64,000 nucleotides of DNA. Source: Bryobacterales bacterium. Its GTDB lineage: Bacteria > Acidobacteriota > Terriglobia > Bryobacterales > Bryobacteraceae. Shown piece after piece: positions 53,204-62,200 of this stretch (its first letter is position 1; every line of letters starts with the position of its first letter). The position numbers were made by a program, and so were the translations under genes. The notes below the pieces were generated by a model, which made no database searches, was not told the DNA's origin, and saw only the letters and a program-made list of their open reading frames with translations. The stretch is from assembly GCA_016716385.1 (NCBI GenBank), contig JADJWL010000025.1, positions 1 to 64,000 on the forward strand, in the 5' to 3' direction.

Positions 53204-53725
53204 ATGACGGCAACGACGGTTGATCCACTACGCACCACGATCGAGCGCAACATCAAGGCACTCTCTTTACGCCCGGGCATCGGCCAGGGTACGGCGGTGA
53301 CCACGGTGCACCTGCGGGACGGCGTCGCCTGCGACGTCGAGGAGGGCGCGTGGACACTGCGCACGGACCTCGGCGTGAAGTCCGGCGGGCGAAACGAAGC
53401 GCCGAATCCGGGCATCCTCGGACGCGCCGCGCTCGGCAGTTGCCTCGCCGCCGGGTACGCGATGTGGGCCGCGCGCTACGGTATCCCACTGACCTCGCTC
53501 GAAGTGGTGGTCGAGGCCGATTACGATTCGCGCGGGCTGTTCGGTGTCGACGGCGTGCCTCCCGGCTACAAGGAAATCCGCTACACCGTGCGCATCTCGA
53601 GCCCGGCGGCCGAAGCCGAAGTCCGGCGAATGATCGAAGACGCGGACCTGCACAGCGACTTTCTCTACGTCTTCCGGGAGCCGCAATCCGTGACGCGCAC
53701 CATCGAAATCGAGAGGGCTTCGTAA
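53204..53725 (+). CDS. OsmC-family protein
   Basis: 173 residues. OsmC/Ohr-fold proteins reduce organic peroxides through paired cysteines. Here ILGRAALGSCLAAGYAMWAARYGI carries the first cysteine region, and VVVEADYDSRGLFG the typical strand; I see no second Cys at the usual place, so peroxidase activity is uncertain. GAGAGGG precedes the ATG. The stop is immediately followed by the methyltransferase ATG (TAAATG). Confidence 0.85.
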   Translation: MTATTVDPLRTTIERNIKALSLRPGIGQGTAVTTVHLRDGVACDVEEGAWTLRTDLGVKSGGRNEAPNPGILGRAALGSCLAAGYAMWAARYGIPLTSLEVVVEADYDSRGLFGVDGVPPGYKEIRYTVRISSPAAEAEVRRMIEDADLHSDFLYVFREPQSVTRTIEIERAS

Positions 53726-54553
53726 ATGGACGCGAGACTACAGCGCCGCATCCAGCGCTACGGCTGGGACAAGGCGGCCGGTTCCTACGAATCTTCGTGG
53801 CGGGCGCAACTGGCTCCGGCGCAGGACAAACTGCTGGAACTCGCGGCCCTCCAGCCGGGTGAGCACGTGCTCGACATCGCCTGCGGGACAGGCCTCGTGG
53901 CGCTGCCGGCCGCCGAAGCTGTCGGGTCCGCCGGACTCGTGCTCGGGACCGACCTGGCCGACAACATGGTCGCCGCCGCTGCCAGCCGTGCCCAGGAGGC
54001 ACGGCTGAGACACGCGCGCTTCGCCCGCATGGACGCCGAGCAACTGGAACTGCCGGACACTTCGATGGACGCCGTCCTGTGCGCCCTCGGGCTGATGTAC
54101 GTACCGGACCCCTTGCAGGCGCTGCGCGAGATGCATCGCGTGGCGAAACCCGGCGGGCGCAGCGTGGCAGCGGTTTGGGGGGCCCGCGCCAACTGCGGCT
54201 GGGCCGGTATCTTCGAGGTGGTCGATGCCCGGGTCAAGACGGAAGTGTGCCCGATGTTCTTCCACCTCGGCACAGGCGGGATGCTCGAACGCGTCTTCGA
54301 AGCAGCCGGATTCACGTCCGTTCAGGCCGTCCGCATCCGGACGATGCTGGAATATGCCACGCCGGAACAGGCCTGTGAGGCGGCCTTCGCCGGCGGACCG
54401 GTCGCGCTCGCCTACTCCCGGTTCTCCTCCGAAATGCGTCTGGAGGCACACGACGCCTACCTGTCGACGATCGAGACGTACCGCCACGGCGCGGGTTATC
54501 GCATTCCGGGCGAATTCGTCGTGGTTCGCGGATGCCGGCCGCTGGTGCAGTGA
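53726..54553 (+). CDS. Class I SAM-dependent methyltransferase
   Basis: 275 residues. SAM site VLDIACGTGLVALPAA, then GTDLADNMVAAA, ARMDAEQLELPDTSMDAV and MHRVAKPGGRSVAAVWG, the order of the Methyltransf_11/UbiE-like superfamily. The substrate is unknown; the C-terminal substrate-capping part is not diagnostic. It directly follows the OsmC gene and converges on the DUF1015 gene with 7 bases between. Confidence 0.87.
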   Translation: MDARLQRRIQRYGWDKAAGSYESSWRAQLAPAQDKLLELAALQPGEHVLDIACGTGLVALPAAEAVGSAGLVLGTDLADNMVAAAASRAQEARLRHARFARMDAEQLELPDTSMDAVLCALGLMYVPDPLQALREMHRVAKPGGRSVAAVWGARANCGWAGIFEVVDARVKTEVCPMFFHLGTGGMLERVFEAAGFTSVQAVRIRTMLEYATPEQACEAAFAGGPVALAYSRFSSEMRLEAHDAYLSTIETYRHGAGYRIPGEFVVVRGCRPLVQ

Positions 54554-54560
54554 CCCCGGC

Positions 54561-55805
54561 TCAACCGTCCAGCCGGTAGATAGCCAGTCCGCTGAGCAGT
54601 TTCGGATAGAAGTCGGTGGACTTCTGCGGCATCACCCCGCCGCCGAACGAGATGTCCGCCACCTGTTTGACGGAGACCGGTTTCAGCAGGAATGCCACCT
54701 GCGCGCGGCCCTCGCGCGCTTCGGCCGCGGCGGATTCGGCGCCGCGCACGTAGCCGAGGTAGCGCTGGTCGCGGACCGCGTCGTCGGAGATCCCGAGCGC
54801 ATCGCGGATCGCCGACTCGTGCAGCACGGTCACGTTCAGACGGCCCGCGGCATCCTTGGCCTTCAGGCCGTACAGGTCCTGGCCGATCTGCGCACCGATC
54901 AGGACCTCATCTTCCGGCAGGCGCCCCCACATTTCTCCCAACGCGGCAACCGAGGCGACCGGACGAATGTCGAACGCGGCGGCGGCCGCACTGAGGAAAG
55001 CGTCCTTATCGAAGCTGGGGAGGTTCGAGACGAGACGGTGCCCGGCCAGGATCTTCAGTCCGGCGGAGTGCATGTTGACAAACGTCATCATCACGCGGCG
55101 CGCGGCGTCGGACCCAGGGTTCTCATCGCGGAACGCGACCGCTGTCTCGTAGCGGTGATGGCCGTCCGCAATCAGCAGTTTTTTGTCCGCCATGAGCGCC
55201 TGGATCCTGGCGATCCGGTCCAGGTCGCTGATGCGCCACACTGTGTGGCGGGCACCGTAGTCGTCAGCCACCTGGGCGTCCGGCGGAGCCAAGGCTGTCT
55301 CGTCGAGGATGGCGTCGATTTCCCCGGCGGGATCGGGGTACAGCATGAAGATCTGCCCGAAGTGGGCACGGGTCTTGCGCAGCAGTTCCAGGCGGTCCTT
55401 CTTTGGGCCGGTCAGGGTCTGTTCGTGCCGGTGGACTACCCCTTGGGCATAATCTTCTACCGCTCCAAGGCCGATAAATCCTTTACGGATAGCCGTCTCT
55501 CCGGAATCCGGGACGGCAAACTCCTGGAAGTAGGCGAACAAGGAGGGTTCGGGGTCGCGGGCAAGGATGCCGCCGGCGATCCAATCGCGGAGATAGTCAG
55601 CCGCGCGCGTGTAGACGTTGTCGGTGTCGTGATCGGCCGGAGTGGACTCGCCCAGGATGACCCTGACGAGGTTATGCGGGTTCGCCTCCAGGTACTTACG
55701 CCGCATCTCGGCGGAGATCTTGTCGTACGGCTGGGTAACCAGCGTCTCCAGGGGCCCGGCTTCGGCGGTGTACCGGTAGGCTTGAAAAGGAAAGACTTGC
55801 GCCAT
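54561..55805 (-). CDS. DUF1015-family protein
   Basis: 414 residues. The DUF1015 pattern is clear: FPFQAYRY near the N-terminus, VTQPYDKISAEMRRKYL, NPHNLVRVILGE, ISDLDRIARIQALMADKKLLIADGHHRYETAVAF and NMHSAGLKILAGHR. The family occurs widely, often near serine or phosphoglycerate metabolism genes, and has a proposed kinase role in some archaea; the function here is unproven. The ATG overlaps the proposed TadG start region of the divergent gene. Confidence 0.88.
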   Translation of the reverse strand: MAQVFPFQAYRYTAEAGPLETLVTQPYDKISAEMRRKYLEANPHNLVRVILGESTPADHDTDNVYTRAADYLRDWIAGGILARDPEPSLFAYFQEFAVPDSGETAIRKGFIGLGAVEDYAQGVVHRHEQTLTGPKKDRLELLRKTRAHFGQIFMLYPDPAGEIDAILDETALAPPDAQVADDYGARHTVWRISDLDRIARIQALMADKKLLIADGHHRYETAVAFRDENPGSDAARRVMMTFVNMHSAGLKILAGHRLVSNLPSFDKDAFLSAAAAAFDIRPVASVAALGEMWGRLPEDEVLIGAQIGQDLYGLKAKDAAGRLNVTVLHESAIRDALGISDDAVRDQRYLGYVRGAESAAAEAREGRAQVAFLLKPVSVKQVADISFGGGVMPQKSTDFYPKLLSGLAIYRLDG

Positions 55806-56756
55806 AAGAGGGAAATCACCAGCTTAGCAGACGGGCGCCGGGGGTTCGCCCTCCTGGCCACGGCAGTGTCCCTGTTCGTCCTGATTGGGATGGCCGGCGT
55901 ATCGCTGGACCTCGGGTTTCTTTCGATTCTGCGGAATGAGGCTCAGAGCCGGGCCGATGGTGCGGCGCTCGCGGCTGCCACCGGCCTTGACGGGAGTGCC
56001 TCCGGTCTGGACGCTGCGCGAGAGGGCGTCCGGCGCCGCCTGGCGGAGTGGAAGACGCCGGAGGGCGCGCGGAAGGAGATCGGTGTGGCGTTCAGCGCGG
56101 ACGGCGTGTCGTGGCAGGCGGCTCCGGGGCGTGCGGCCGGGGTTCGCTATGTGCAGGTCACGGTCGAGTTGCGCGACATCGGGCTGAACTTCATGCCAGC
56201 GGTCGCGCCCAGCCAGCGCGGCCGGGTGGAAGCACGCGCGGTCGCCGCGCGGGAACCCGTCACCGCGATCGACGCGCTGGGTGGAGCGATGCTGCCGTAC
56301 GCATTGCCGGAGACGGCAGTCGCCGCGGGCGGCGCCGTAACCCTGCTGGCCGGCGCAGGCGGCGGCTGTCCAGGCGCGTCCGGACCGCCCGGCCAGTACA
56401 TCCAGGAGGCAACGCCGCGCGCCGTGGCCGATGCGATCGAGAGCAGCGTCGCCGTGCGGGCAATCAAGCCGGGAAGGCCCGTCATCCCGGGCGACGGCCT
56501 CCGGGATGAGCAGGCGGAGAGCCTCACGCGGCGGGCGCGGCGCGATACGAACGAATCCGCCTCCACCTACGCCGAGTATCTCCAGCAACCTGGGAATGGC
56601 CAGCGCCTCGGCGCGGTCGCCACGGTCGGCGGAGGGGGCGTGGTTACAGGCTTTGCCACCGTATTCCTCCCGGTGCGGCAGGCGGCAGCAGGCGCCCCGC
56701 TCTGCGCCGAGGTGGCGAGCGCACCGCCACCGGGCGTCGCGAGGCTGGTGCGATGA
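55797..56756 (+). CDS. TadG-like pilus-assembly protein
   Basis: About 319 residues. The frame is open far upstream, so the start is uncertain; a TTG at 55797 with AAAAGGAAAG before it fits best. N-terminal DGRRGFALLATAVSLFVLIGMAGVSLDLGF is the TadG/TadE-type membrane segment, followed by the usual NEAQSRADGAALAAATGL. The remainder is a secreted-side domain of unknown fold. It leads a three-gene run; no pilin, TadA ATPase or secretin is nearby. The last 4 bases overlap the next gene. Confidence 0.78.
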   Translation: MRHKREITSLADGRRGFALLATAVSLFVLIGMAGVSLDLGFLSILRNEAQSRADGAALAAATGLDGSASGLDAAREGVRRRLAEWKTPEGARKEIGVAFSADGVSWQAAPGRAAGVRYVQVTVELRDIGLNFMPAVAPSQRGRVEARAVAAREPVTAIDALGGAMLPYALPETAVAAGGAVTLLAGAGGGCPGASGPPGQYIQEATPRAVADAIESSVAVRAIKPGRPVIPGDGLRDEQAESLTRRARRDTNESASTYAEYLQQPGNGQRLGAVATVGGGGVVTGFATVFLPVRQAAAGAPLCAEVASAPPPGVARLVR

Positions 56757-57196
56757 ACCGGCGGCGTGGCAGCGTCCTGATCGAGATGGCGTTGTCCGCC
56801 ACGCTCGTGGCGGCCATCCTCGTCGGAATTGTGCAACTGGGCTACGTGCAAAGCTCGATCGACAAGCTCCAGGTGGCGCTGCGCGCCGGCGCGCTGTATG
56901 GGTCGCGAATTCCCTACCAGGCGCGTAGCGGTCCGTGCCTGGACCGCCTGCGGGACGGCGTCCGCCGGATGGTCGTGTACGGGGCACCGGAGGGCGAAGC
57001 CGGCTCCGTCATCCCGGGTTTGGCGCCGGAGCACGTCGTGGTCGACTACGTCGCCGATGAGAAGGGTGTCCCGCGTGAGATCCGGGTCGCGGTCCGGGAC
57101 TTCGGGTTGGAGGTAGGCCTCGCACACGCGCCGCTGTCGGCGGCCGTCACGCTGCCCTACCGGGGGAGATATGCACCGACTGAATGCAGGCCGTAG
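56753..57196 (+). CDS. TadE-like pseudopilin
   Basis: 147 residues. Short charged leader MNRRRGS, then a membrane segment with an early Glu (VLIEMALSATLVAAILVGIVQL), the TadE hallmark, then SIDKLQVALRAGALYGSR. The ATG overlaps the TadG stop (ATGA). It overlaps the next TadE gene by 26 bases. Confidence 0.82.
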   Translation: MNRRRGSVLIEMALSATLVAAILVGIVQLGYVQSSIDKLQVALRAGALYGSRIPYQARSGPCLDRLRDGVRRMVVYGAPEGEAGSVIPGLAPEHVVVDYVADEKGVPREIRVAVRDFGLEVGLAHAPLSAAVTLPYRGRYAPTECRP

Positions 57197-57593
57197 ACGC
57201 GGGCAGGCGCTGATTGAGTCGGCCTTGTCGCTGGTGGCGTTCGTCCTGCTCCTGCTGGGCACAATCGACGCCGCGCAGTTCTTCTACCTGGCGCACATGC
57301 TGGAAGCGCGGGTGCAGTCGGCGGCACGCGTGGGAGCCACGGGCCGCGCCGCGGACGAGGAGATCCGCAACCTCGTCCTCCACGGAACCACGCGTCCCCC
57401 TGCGGGCGCCAATCCGGGGCTTTTCCTCGAAGCCCGTCACGTCCGAATCACCCGCGAAGGCCTGGGGACGGATGCCGCGCGCCTCACGGTGGCCGTGGTG
57501 CACTATGACTATCCGTTCATCACTCCCGGTCTGGCTGGATTGCGCGGCGCGCGCGTGGTGCGGCAGAGCGTCCCGATCGAACCACTTCCCTGA
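57171..57593 (+). CDS. TadE-like pseudopilin, second copy
   Basis: 140 residues. MHRLNAGRRRGQALIESALSL with the early Glu, then VAFVLLLLGTIDAAQFFYLAHML and EARVQSAARVG, the TadE pattern. It is a diverged duplicate of the preceding gene. Its TGA abuts the stop of the convergent moaA (TGATCA). Confidence 0.82.
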   Translation: MHRLNAGRRRGQALIESALSLVAFVLLLLGTIDAAQFFYLAHMLEARVQSAARVGATGRAADEEIRNLVLHGTTRPPAGANPGLFLEARHVRITREGLGTDAARLTVAVVHYDYPFITPGLAGLRGARVVRQSVPIEPLP

Positions 57594-58592
57594 TCAGCCG
57601 CCGATCGCGTACATGGGACGCGGCGGTGGGACGAACTTCGCGGAGTTGATCTCGTGCCCGAGCCACTTCCCGGCGACCGTCTTGCGGATGGTGGCTTCGA
57701 TGTCGGCGTCCGGCGCCCCCGCTCGGAGAAGTCCCTTGACGTCGGTCTCCTCGATCGCGAACAGGCAGTAGCGGAGCTTGCCGTCCGCCGTGAGCCGGAT
57801 ACGGTTGCAGTTGAGGCAGAACGGGCGGCTCACGGATGCGATAAACCCGACGGTTCCGCCGCCGTCGAGGTAGCGATATTCGGAGGCGGGAGCGCGCGGA
57901 TCGGGGTCCGGAATGGGTTCGAGCGGCCCGAAGGCAGCCGCCAGTTCCCCCAGGATGTCATCCGCGAGAAGCACGCGCGTCCGGTCCCAGATCGCCTGCG
58001 CATCGAGCGGCATGAACTCGATGAACCGGGCTTCCATGCCCCGTTCGCGGCAGTACCGCGCAATCGGCACAATGTCCGGTTCAGTGACTCCCTTGACCGC
58101 GACGGCGTTCAGCTTCACGCTGTCGAACCCGGCCGCGAGCGCGGTCTCAATGCCTTCGAGCACGCGCGGCAGATCGTCGCGGCGCGTCAGTTCCAGGAAC
58201 CGGGACCGGTCAAGCGTGTCGAGGTGCACGTTGATGCGCCGCAGCCCGGCATCGCGCAGAGGACGCGCCATTTCCTTCAGTAGGACAGCGTTGGTCGTCA
58301 GCGCCAGGTCTTCAATGCCGCCGATAGCGGCCAGCATCCCGATGAACTTCGGCAAGTCGCGGCGGACCAGAGGCTCGCCGCCGGTCACACGAATTTTGCG
58401 CACGCCCAAGCGGGCCGCGATCCGCGCAAACCGCGCCATCTCTTCGTAAGTGAGGATCTCCCGCCGCTCGATGAATTGCACCTCGCGCTCCGGCATGCAG
58501 TAAAAGCAGCGGATGTTGCAACGATCCGTCACGCTGATGCGAAGGTTGTCGTGGATGCGCTGGTAGGTGTCGACCAGCGGTTGCGCTCCCAT
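57594..58592 (-). CDS. moaA: GTP 3',8-cyclase, molybdenum cofactor synthesis
   Basis: 332 residues. Radical-SAM enzyme for the first step of molybdopterin synthesis. The SAM cluster is C25-x3-C29-x2-C32 (CNIRCFYC). The second cluster is in RPFCLNCNRIRLTADGKLRYC. The C-terminal Gly-Gly (MYAIGG) needed for activity is present. Its ATG overlaps the nadA stop (TAATG). The molybdenum hydroxylase at 39-42.8 kb would need this cofactor. Confidence 0.96.
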   Translation of the reverse strand: MGAQPLVDTYQRIHDNLRISVTDRCNIRCFYCMPEREVQFIERREILTYEEMARFARIAARLGVRKIRVTGGEPLVRRDLPKFIGMLAAIGGIEDLALTTNAVLLKEMARPLRDAGLRRINVHLDTLDRSRFLELTRRDDLPRVLEGIETALAAGFDSVKLNAVAVKGVTEPDIVPIARYCRERGMEARFIEFMPLDAQAIWDRTRVLLADDILGELAAAFGPLEPIPDPDPRAPASEYRYLDGGGTVGFIASVSRPFCLNCNRIRLTADGKLRYCLFAIEETDVKGLLRAGAPDADIEATIRKTVAGKWLGHEINSAKFVPPPRPMYAIGG

Positions 58593-59521
58593 TAGCGCAG
58601 CGCCAGCATTCGCTCGATCGGCAGAAGTGCCCGTACTCTGAGTGCCTCGGGGATTTCCACCCGCGGCTCCAGATGCGTCAGGGCATCGCGCAGCTTCTCG
58701 AGCGTGTTCAGCTTCATATACGGGCACTCGCTGCAGTTGCACTGTTCGTTGGCGACGAAGTGAAACTGCTTGCCGGGCGCCAAGCGTTCGAGCGAGAAGC
58801 GGACGCCGCTCTCGGTCATGACAATGAACTCGCGCGCCGGGTGACTGACGCACCAGTTGATAATTTCCGAGGTGGAGCCGACGAAGTCCGCCATCGCCAG
58901 CACTGCCTGCGGGCATTCCGGATGCGCCGCGATCAGTGCATCGGGATACTGCTGTTTGGCTTCGGTGACGCGCCGGGCCGGGAACGTGGCGTGCACGATA
59001 CACGTCCCCTGCCAGATACGCAGATTCTGGCGGCCGGTCTTGTCCTTGACGTAGGCCCCCAGGTTCCGGTCGGGAAGAAACAGTACGGTCTTGTCCGGCG
59101 GGATCGAGTTGACCACGTCGACCGCGTTGCGCGAAGTGCACAGGATATCGGATTCGGCCTTCACTTCGACCGAAGTGTTGATGTAGGAGACGATGACATG
59201 GTCCGGATGCGCGCGGCGGTAGGCGCGGATCGGTTCCACGGGGCAGTTTTCCACAAGGCTGCAACTGGCGGCCTTGTCGGGCACGATGACGATCCGCTGC
59301 GGGTTCAGAACCTTGGCGGTCTCAGCCATGAACCAGACGCCGCAGAACGCGATGACGTCGCCGTCGAAATCTTTGGCCCGCCGCGCGAGTTCCAGGCTAT
59401 CCCCGACCGCATCGGCGAGTTCCTGGATCTCCGGTTCCTGATAGTGGTGCGCGAGCAGGACGGCTTTGCGTTCCTGCTTGAGCTCCAGAATTTCTTCGGC
59501 GACAGTCTTGGTCAACAGCAT
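58592..59521 (-). CDS. nadA: Quinolinate synthase
   Basis: 309 residues. [4Fe-4S] enzyme that makes quinolinate from iminoaspartate and dihydroxyacetone phosphate in NAD synthesis. LLAHHYQEPEIQELADAVGD, FCGVWFMAETAKVLNP with C60, DKAASCSLVENCP, YINTSVEVKAESD and the C-terminal CNCSECPYMKLNTLEKL are diagnostic. A TAAAAT lies 18 bases upstream. Confidence 0.96.
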   Translation of the reverse strand: MLLTKTVAEEILELKQERKAVLLAHHYQEPEIQELADAVGDSLELARRAKDFDGDVIAFCGVWFMAETAKVLNPQRIVIVPDKAASCSLVENCPVEPIRAYRRAHPDHVIVSYINTSVEVKAESDILCTSRNAVDVVNSIPPDKTVLFLPDRNLGAYVKDKTGRQNLRIWQGTCIVHATFPARRVTEAKQQYPDALIAAHPECPQAVLAMADFVGSTSEIINWCVSHPAREFIVMTESGVRFSLERLAPGKQFHFVANEQCNCSECPYMKLNTLEKLRDALTHLEPRVEIPEALRVRALLPIERMLALR

Positions 59522-59539
59522 GGATTGCCTGCTAACGCC

Positions 59540-59577
59540 ATTTTAACAGTGCGGCGGGGAAAGCAGGCAGGTGCCTG
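59540..59577 (-). promoter_or_regulatory. Promoter region of nadA with an inverted repeat
   Basis: A TAAAAT -10 (minus strand, 59545-59540) sits 18 bases before the nadA ATG. About 18 bases upstream is a perfect 14-bp inverted repeat CAGGCAGGTGCCTG (59564-59577), possibly an operator. Confidence 0.35.
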
Positions 59578-59672
59578 GGCTGCCGCCCGCTGCGTCGATA
59601 GCGGGTTTCAAGCGACGCTGTCCCCTCCTCGATGCCGACCTCTTGAGTCAGGGGGGCATACCGCCGTGATCG

Positions 59673-60266
59673 TTACCGCACCGATTCCAGCGCCTTCCGG
59701 AACAGCGGATCGAAATCCGCTGCGGGACCCAACGCCTGCTTCGCCTTGCGGACACCCGCTTCCGCCGCCGGACGGGTGCAGCCAAGGTTGACCAGAGCCG
59801 ATAGCACGTCCTGCTCCACCGGCGTGAATCCGGGTTCTGACGCCGCCGGCGCTTCCCCCGCGATCGCCGGGACCTTGTCCTTCAACTCGAGCACCATCCG
59901 CTCCGCCGTCTTCTTGCCCACGCCGGGAATCCGCACCAGTTTCTCGACTTCGCCGCGGCGGATGGCCGCAATCAGGTCCGGCGCCGCCAACCCGCTCATC
60001 ACGGTAATGCCAAGCTTGGGGCCGATGCCGCTGACCGAGATCAACTTCTCGAACAATTCCTTTTCTTCCTTGGCAAGGAATCCGAACAGCGCGATTGCGT
60101 CCTCACGGACGTGGGTATGAATCCGCAACCGAACCTCCGCACCGACGTCGGGCAGGCGTGAATAGGTTCCGACCGCGATCGTCACTTCATAGCCGACGCC
60201 GCCCGCCTCCACGACCGCCTGGTTCGGGTGCTTTTCGAGAAGAGTCCCACGCAAATGAGCGAACAT
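59673..60266 (-). CDS. ruvA: Holliday-junction DNA helicase subunit RuvA
   Basis: 197 residues. It binds four-way junctions and recruits RuvB. The N-terminal OB domain starts MFAHLRGTLLEK, with GVGYEV. Two helix-hairpin-helix motifs are VSGIGPKLGITVM and IPGVGKKTAERMVLELKDK. The flexible linker precedes the C-terminal RuvB-binding domain (FTPVEQDVLSALVNLG). ruvB and ruvC are not in the window. Confidence 0.95.
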   Translation of the reverse strand: MFAHLRGTLLEKHPNQAVVEAGGVGYEVTIAVGTYSRLPDVGAEVRLRIHTHVREDAIALFGFLAKEEKELFEKLISVSGIGPKLGITVMSGLAAPDLIAAIRRGEVEKLVRIPGVGKKTAERMVLELKDKVPAIAGEAPAASEPGFTPVEQDVLSALVNLGCTRPAAEAGVRKAKQALGPAADFDPLFRKALESVR

Positions 60267-60299
60267 GTTTCCAGCCGACGAATAGCATACCCTGAACCC

Positions 60300-61025
60300 A
60301 TGCGCCGCCGCTTCTTCGTAGACGAAATCCGTAACGGACAGGCTGAGATGGGCGAAGAGGACGCCCGACACCTGGTGCGCGTCCTGCGCGTCGAGCGCGG
60401 GCAGCGGTTTGAGATCTCGGACACGCGGTCGGTGTACCTCGCCGAAGTTGCCGAGGCACACAAGCGCAGAGTCCTGTTTCGCGTCATTGAGCCGGTGTCC
60501 CCCGCGCCGGAAACTGTCCGGGTCACGCTGCTTGCCGCACTGGTGAAGTTCGACCGTTTTGAATGGCTGATCGAGAAGACCACGGAAGCCGGTGTCGGAA
60601 TCATCATCCCCCTCCAGGCGGAGCGTAGCGAGAAGGGCATCGAGAAGGCGGCTCCGAAGCGAATCGAACGGTGGCGGAAGATCGCGCGGGAGAGCAGCCA
60701 GCAGGCGCGCCGTCTGGCTCCGCCCGAGATCCGTGAACCAGTGGACTGGCACGGGGTTTCAACGGGCGCGGAACTCCTCCTGTGTCTCGACGAAGCCGCG
60801 GAGGCGCCGCTACTGAGCGCCCTGCCGGTGGAGCGCCGGCCGGGAGCAGAGGTCATGCTGGCGGTCGGGCCCGAAGGCGGCTGGACCGATCGCGAGCGGG
60901 ACCGCTGGCAGGCTCTGGGCTTCAAGGCGGTGTCGCTCGGCGGGACCATCTTGCGCGCCGAGACGGCTGCTGTCGTGGCCGTCGCCGCGGTGCGGATGGC
61001 TTGGGAAACCCCTACGGTAAGATGA
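60300..61025 (+). CDS. rsmE: 16S rRNA m3U1498 methyltransferase
   Basis: 241 residues from the ATG at 60300. SPOUT methyltransferase of the 30S subunit. An N-terminal PUA-like domain (MRRRFFVDEI... DARHLVRVLR) precedes KFDRFEWLIEKTTEAGV, IARESSQQARRL and the knot motif VGPEGGWTDRERD and LGGTILRAETAA. Divergent from ruvA with 33 bases between starts. Confidence 0.93.
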   Translation: MRRRFFVDEIRNGQAEMGEEDARHLVRVLRVERGQRFEISDTRSVYLAEVAEAHKRRVLFRVIEPVSPAPETVRVTLLAALVKFDRFEWLIEKTTEAGVGIIIPLQAERSEKGIEKAAPKRIERWRKIARESSQQARRLAPPEIREPVDWHGVSTGAELLLCLDEAAEAPLLSALPVERRPGAEVMLAVGPEGGWTDRERDRWQALGFKAVSLGGTILRAETAAVVAVAAVRMAWETPTVR

Positions 61026-61029
61026 TGAG

Positions 61030-62196
61030 GTGGACGTTCTCTGGTCCCGCACAGCTTTGGAATTGCTGCTCCTCGCGCTTTCCGCCTATGTGCAGGCGCG
61101 CCTGATCCAGGCGGCGGCGGAACGCATCCGGCGCCGCGCTCCCCGCTTCATTCCGGCGCTTTGGGCGGCCGCGGCGCTCTGGTGTAGCTGGCTGGTCGCG
61201 GGCGTCGTGCTGAACCTGCCGTCGGTCTACTACGGCGGTGTCCCGGCATGGAGCCGGACGTTTTGTGCCGTTCCCGCCTTCCTCTGGCTCGTGACTTCCA
61301 CCGGATCGGCGTGCCTCTGGTGGATCTGGCGGCAGATCACCGAGCCACGGTTCGATCCGGAGAAGCGCCGCCTGCTGCGCGCCGGAGGATCGGCGCTGGC
61401 TGCCGCGCCCTTTGCCGCCGCGGGCTTCGGCGGACTCATCGTCCGGCGGGACTTCCGCACCGTCGAGGCGGACCTGACGATTCCGGGACTTCCCAAGGCA
61501 TTGGACGGGCTGCGCATCGTCCAGTTAAGCGACATCCACCTGGGGCCGTTCCTGAGCGAGGACGACCTGGCGTGGGTGGTGGGAGCGGCGAATGAGACGC
61601 AGCCTCACCTGGCGGTGGTCACGGGCGACCTCATCTCGGCTCCCGGTGACCCGCTCGATCAATGTTTGCAGCAACTCGCCGCCTTGAAGTCGGACGCGGG
61701 TATTCTCGGCTGCCTCGGCAATCATGAGCGCTACGCCAGAGCTGAGGCGCACGCCACGCGCGAAGGGCAAGCGCGGGGTATCCGCTTCCTGCGAGGCGAG
61801 ACGGAGCGGTTGGTGTTCGGCGGCGCGGCGCTGAACATCGCCGGCGTCGATTACCAGAGCGTCCGCCAGCGCCGCCTGTATCTCAAGAATGGCGAGAAGC
61901 TGGTGGCGCCGGACGCCGTCAATCTCCTGCTCACTCACAACCCTGACGTGCTGCCCGCCGCCGCCAGACTGGGGTTCGACGCCGCGCTGGCCGGCCACAC
62001 CCACGGCGGTCAGGTCACGGTCGAGATCCTCAGCCAGTCGCTCAACGTGGCGCGCTTCATGACACCCTACGTGTACGGCCGGTACAGCGAGGGCCGCACC
62101 GCCATGTTCGTGACCCGTGGCATTGGGACCATCGGGCTGCCGCTGCGCCTGGGGGCTCCGCCAGAGATCGCGCTGGTGCGGCTGCGCGCCGCCTGA
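61030..62196 (+). CDS. Membrane-anchored metallophosphoesterase (YkuE/YaeI-like)
   Basis: 388 residues, GTG start 4 bases after rsmE. Several N-terminal membrane helices and a twin-Arg-like LIVRRDF stretch lead to a calcineurin-type domain: LSDIHLGPF, VTGDL, GNHERYARA and LAGHTHGGQ, all metal ligands present. Family members act on lipid phosphates such as UDP-diacylglucosamine; the substrate here is unknown. Confidence 0.88.
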   Translation: MDVLWSRTALELLLLALSAYVQARLIQAAAERIRRRAPRFIPALWAAAALWCSWLVAGVVLNLPSVYYGGVPAWSRTFCAVPAFLWLVTSTGSACLWWIWRQITEPRFDPEKRRLLRAGGSALAAAPFAAAGFGGLIVRRDFRTVEADLTIPGLPKALDGLRIVQLSDIHLGPFLSEDDLAWVVGAANETQPHLAVVTGDLISAPGDPLDQCLQQLAALKSDAGILGCLGNHERYARAEAHATREGQARGIRFLRGETERLVFGGAALNIAGVDYQSVRQRRLYLKNGEKLVAPDAVNLLLTHNPDVLPAAARLGFDAALAGHTHGGQVTVEILSQSLNVARFMTPYVYGRYSEGRTAMFVTRGIGTIGLPLRLGAPPEIALVRLRAA

Positions 62197-62200
62197 CCTC

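Noticed and set aside
54225..55796. Long N-terminal extension of the TadG frame
   Set aside because: It is antisense to DUF1015 and overlaps the methyltransferase; the real TadG begins at its leader and membrane segment.
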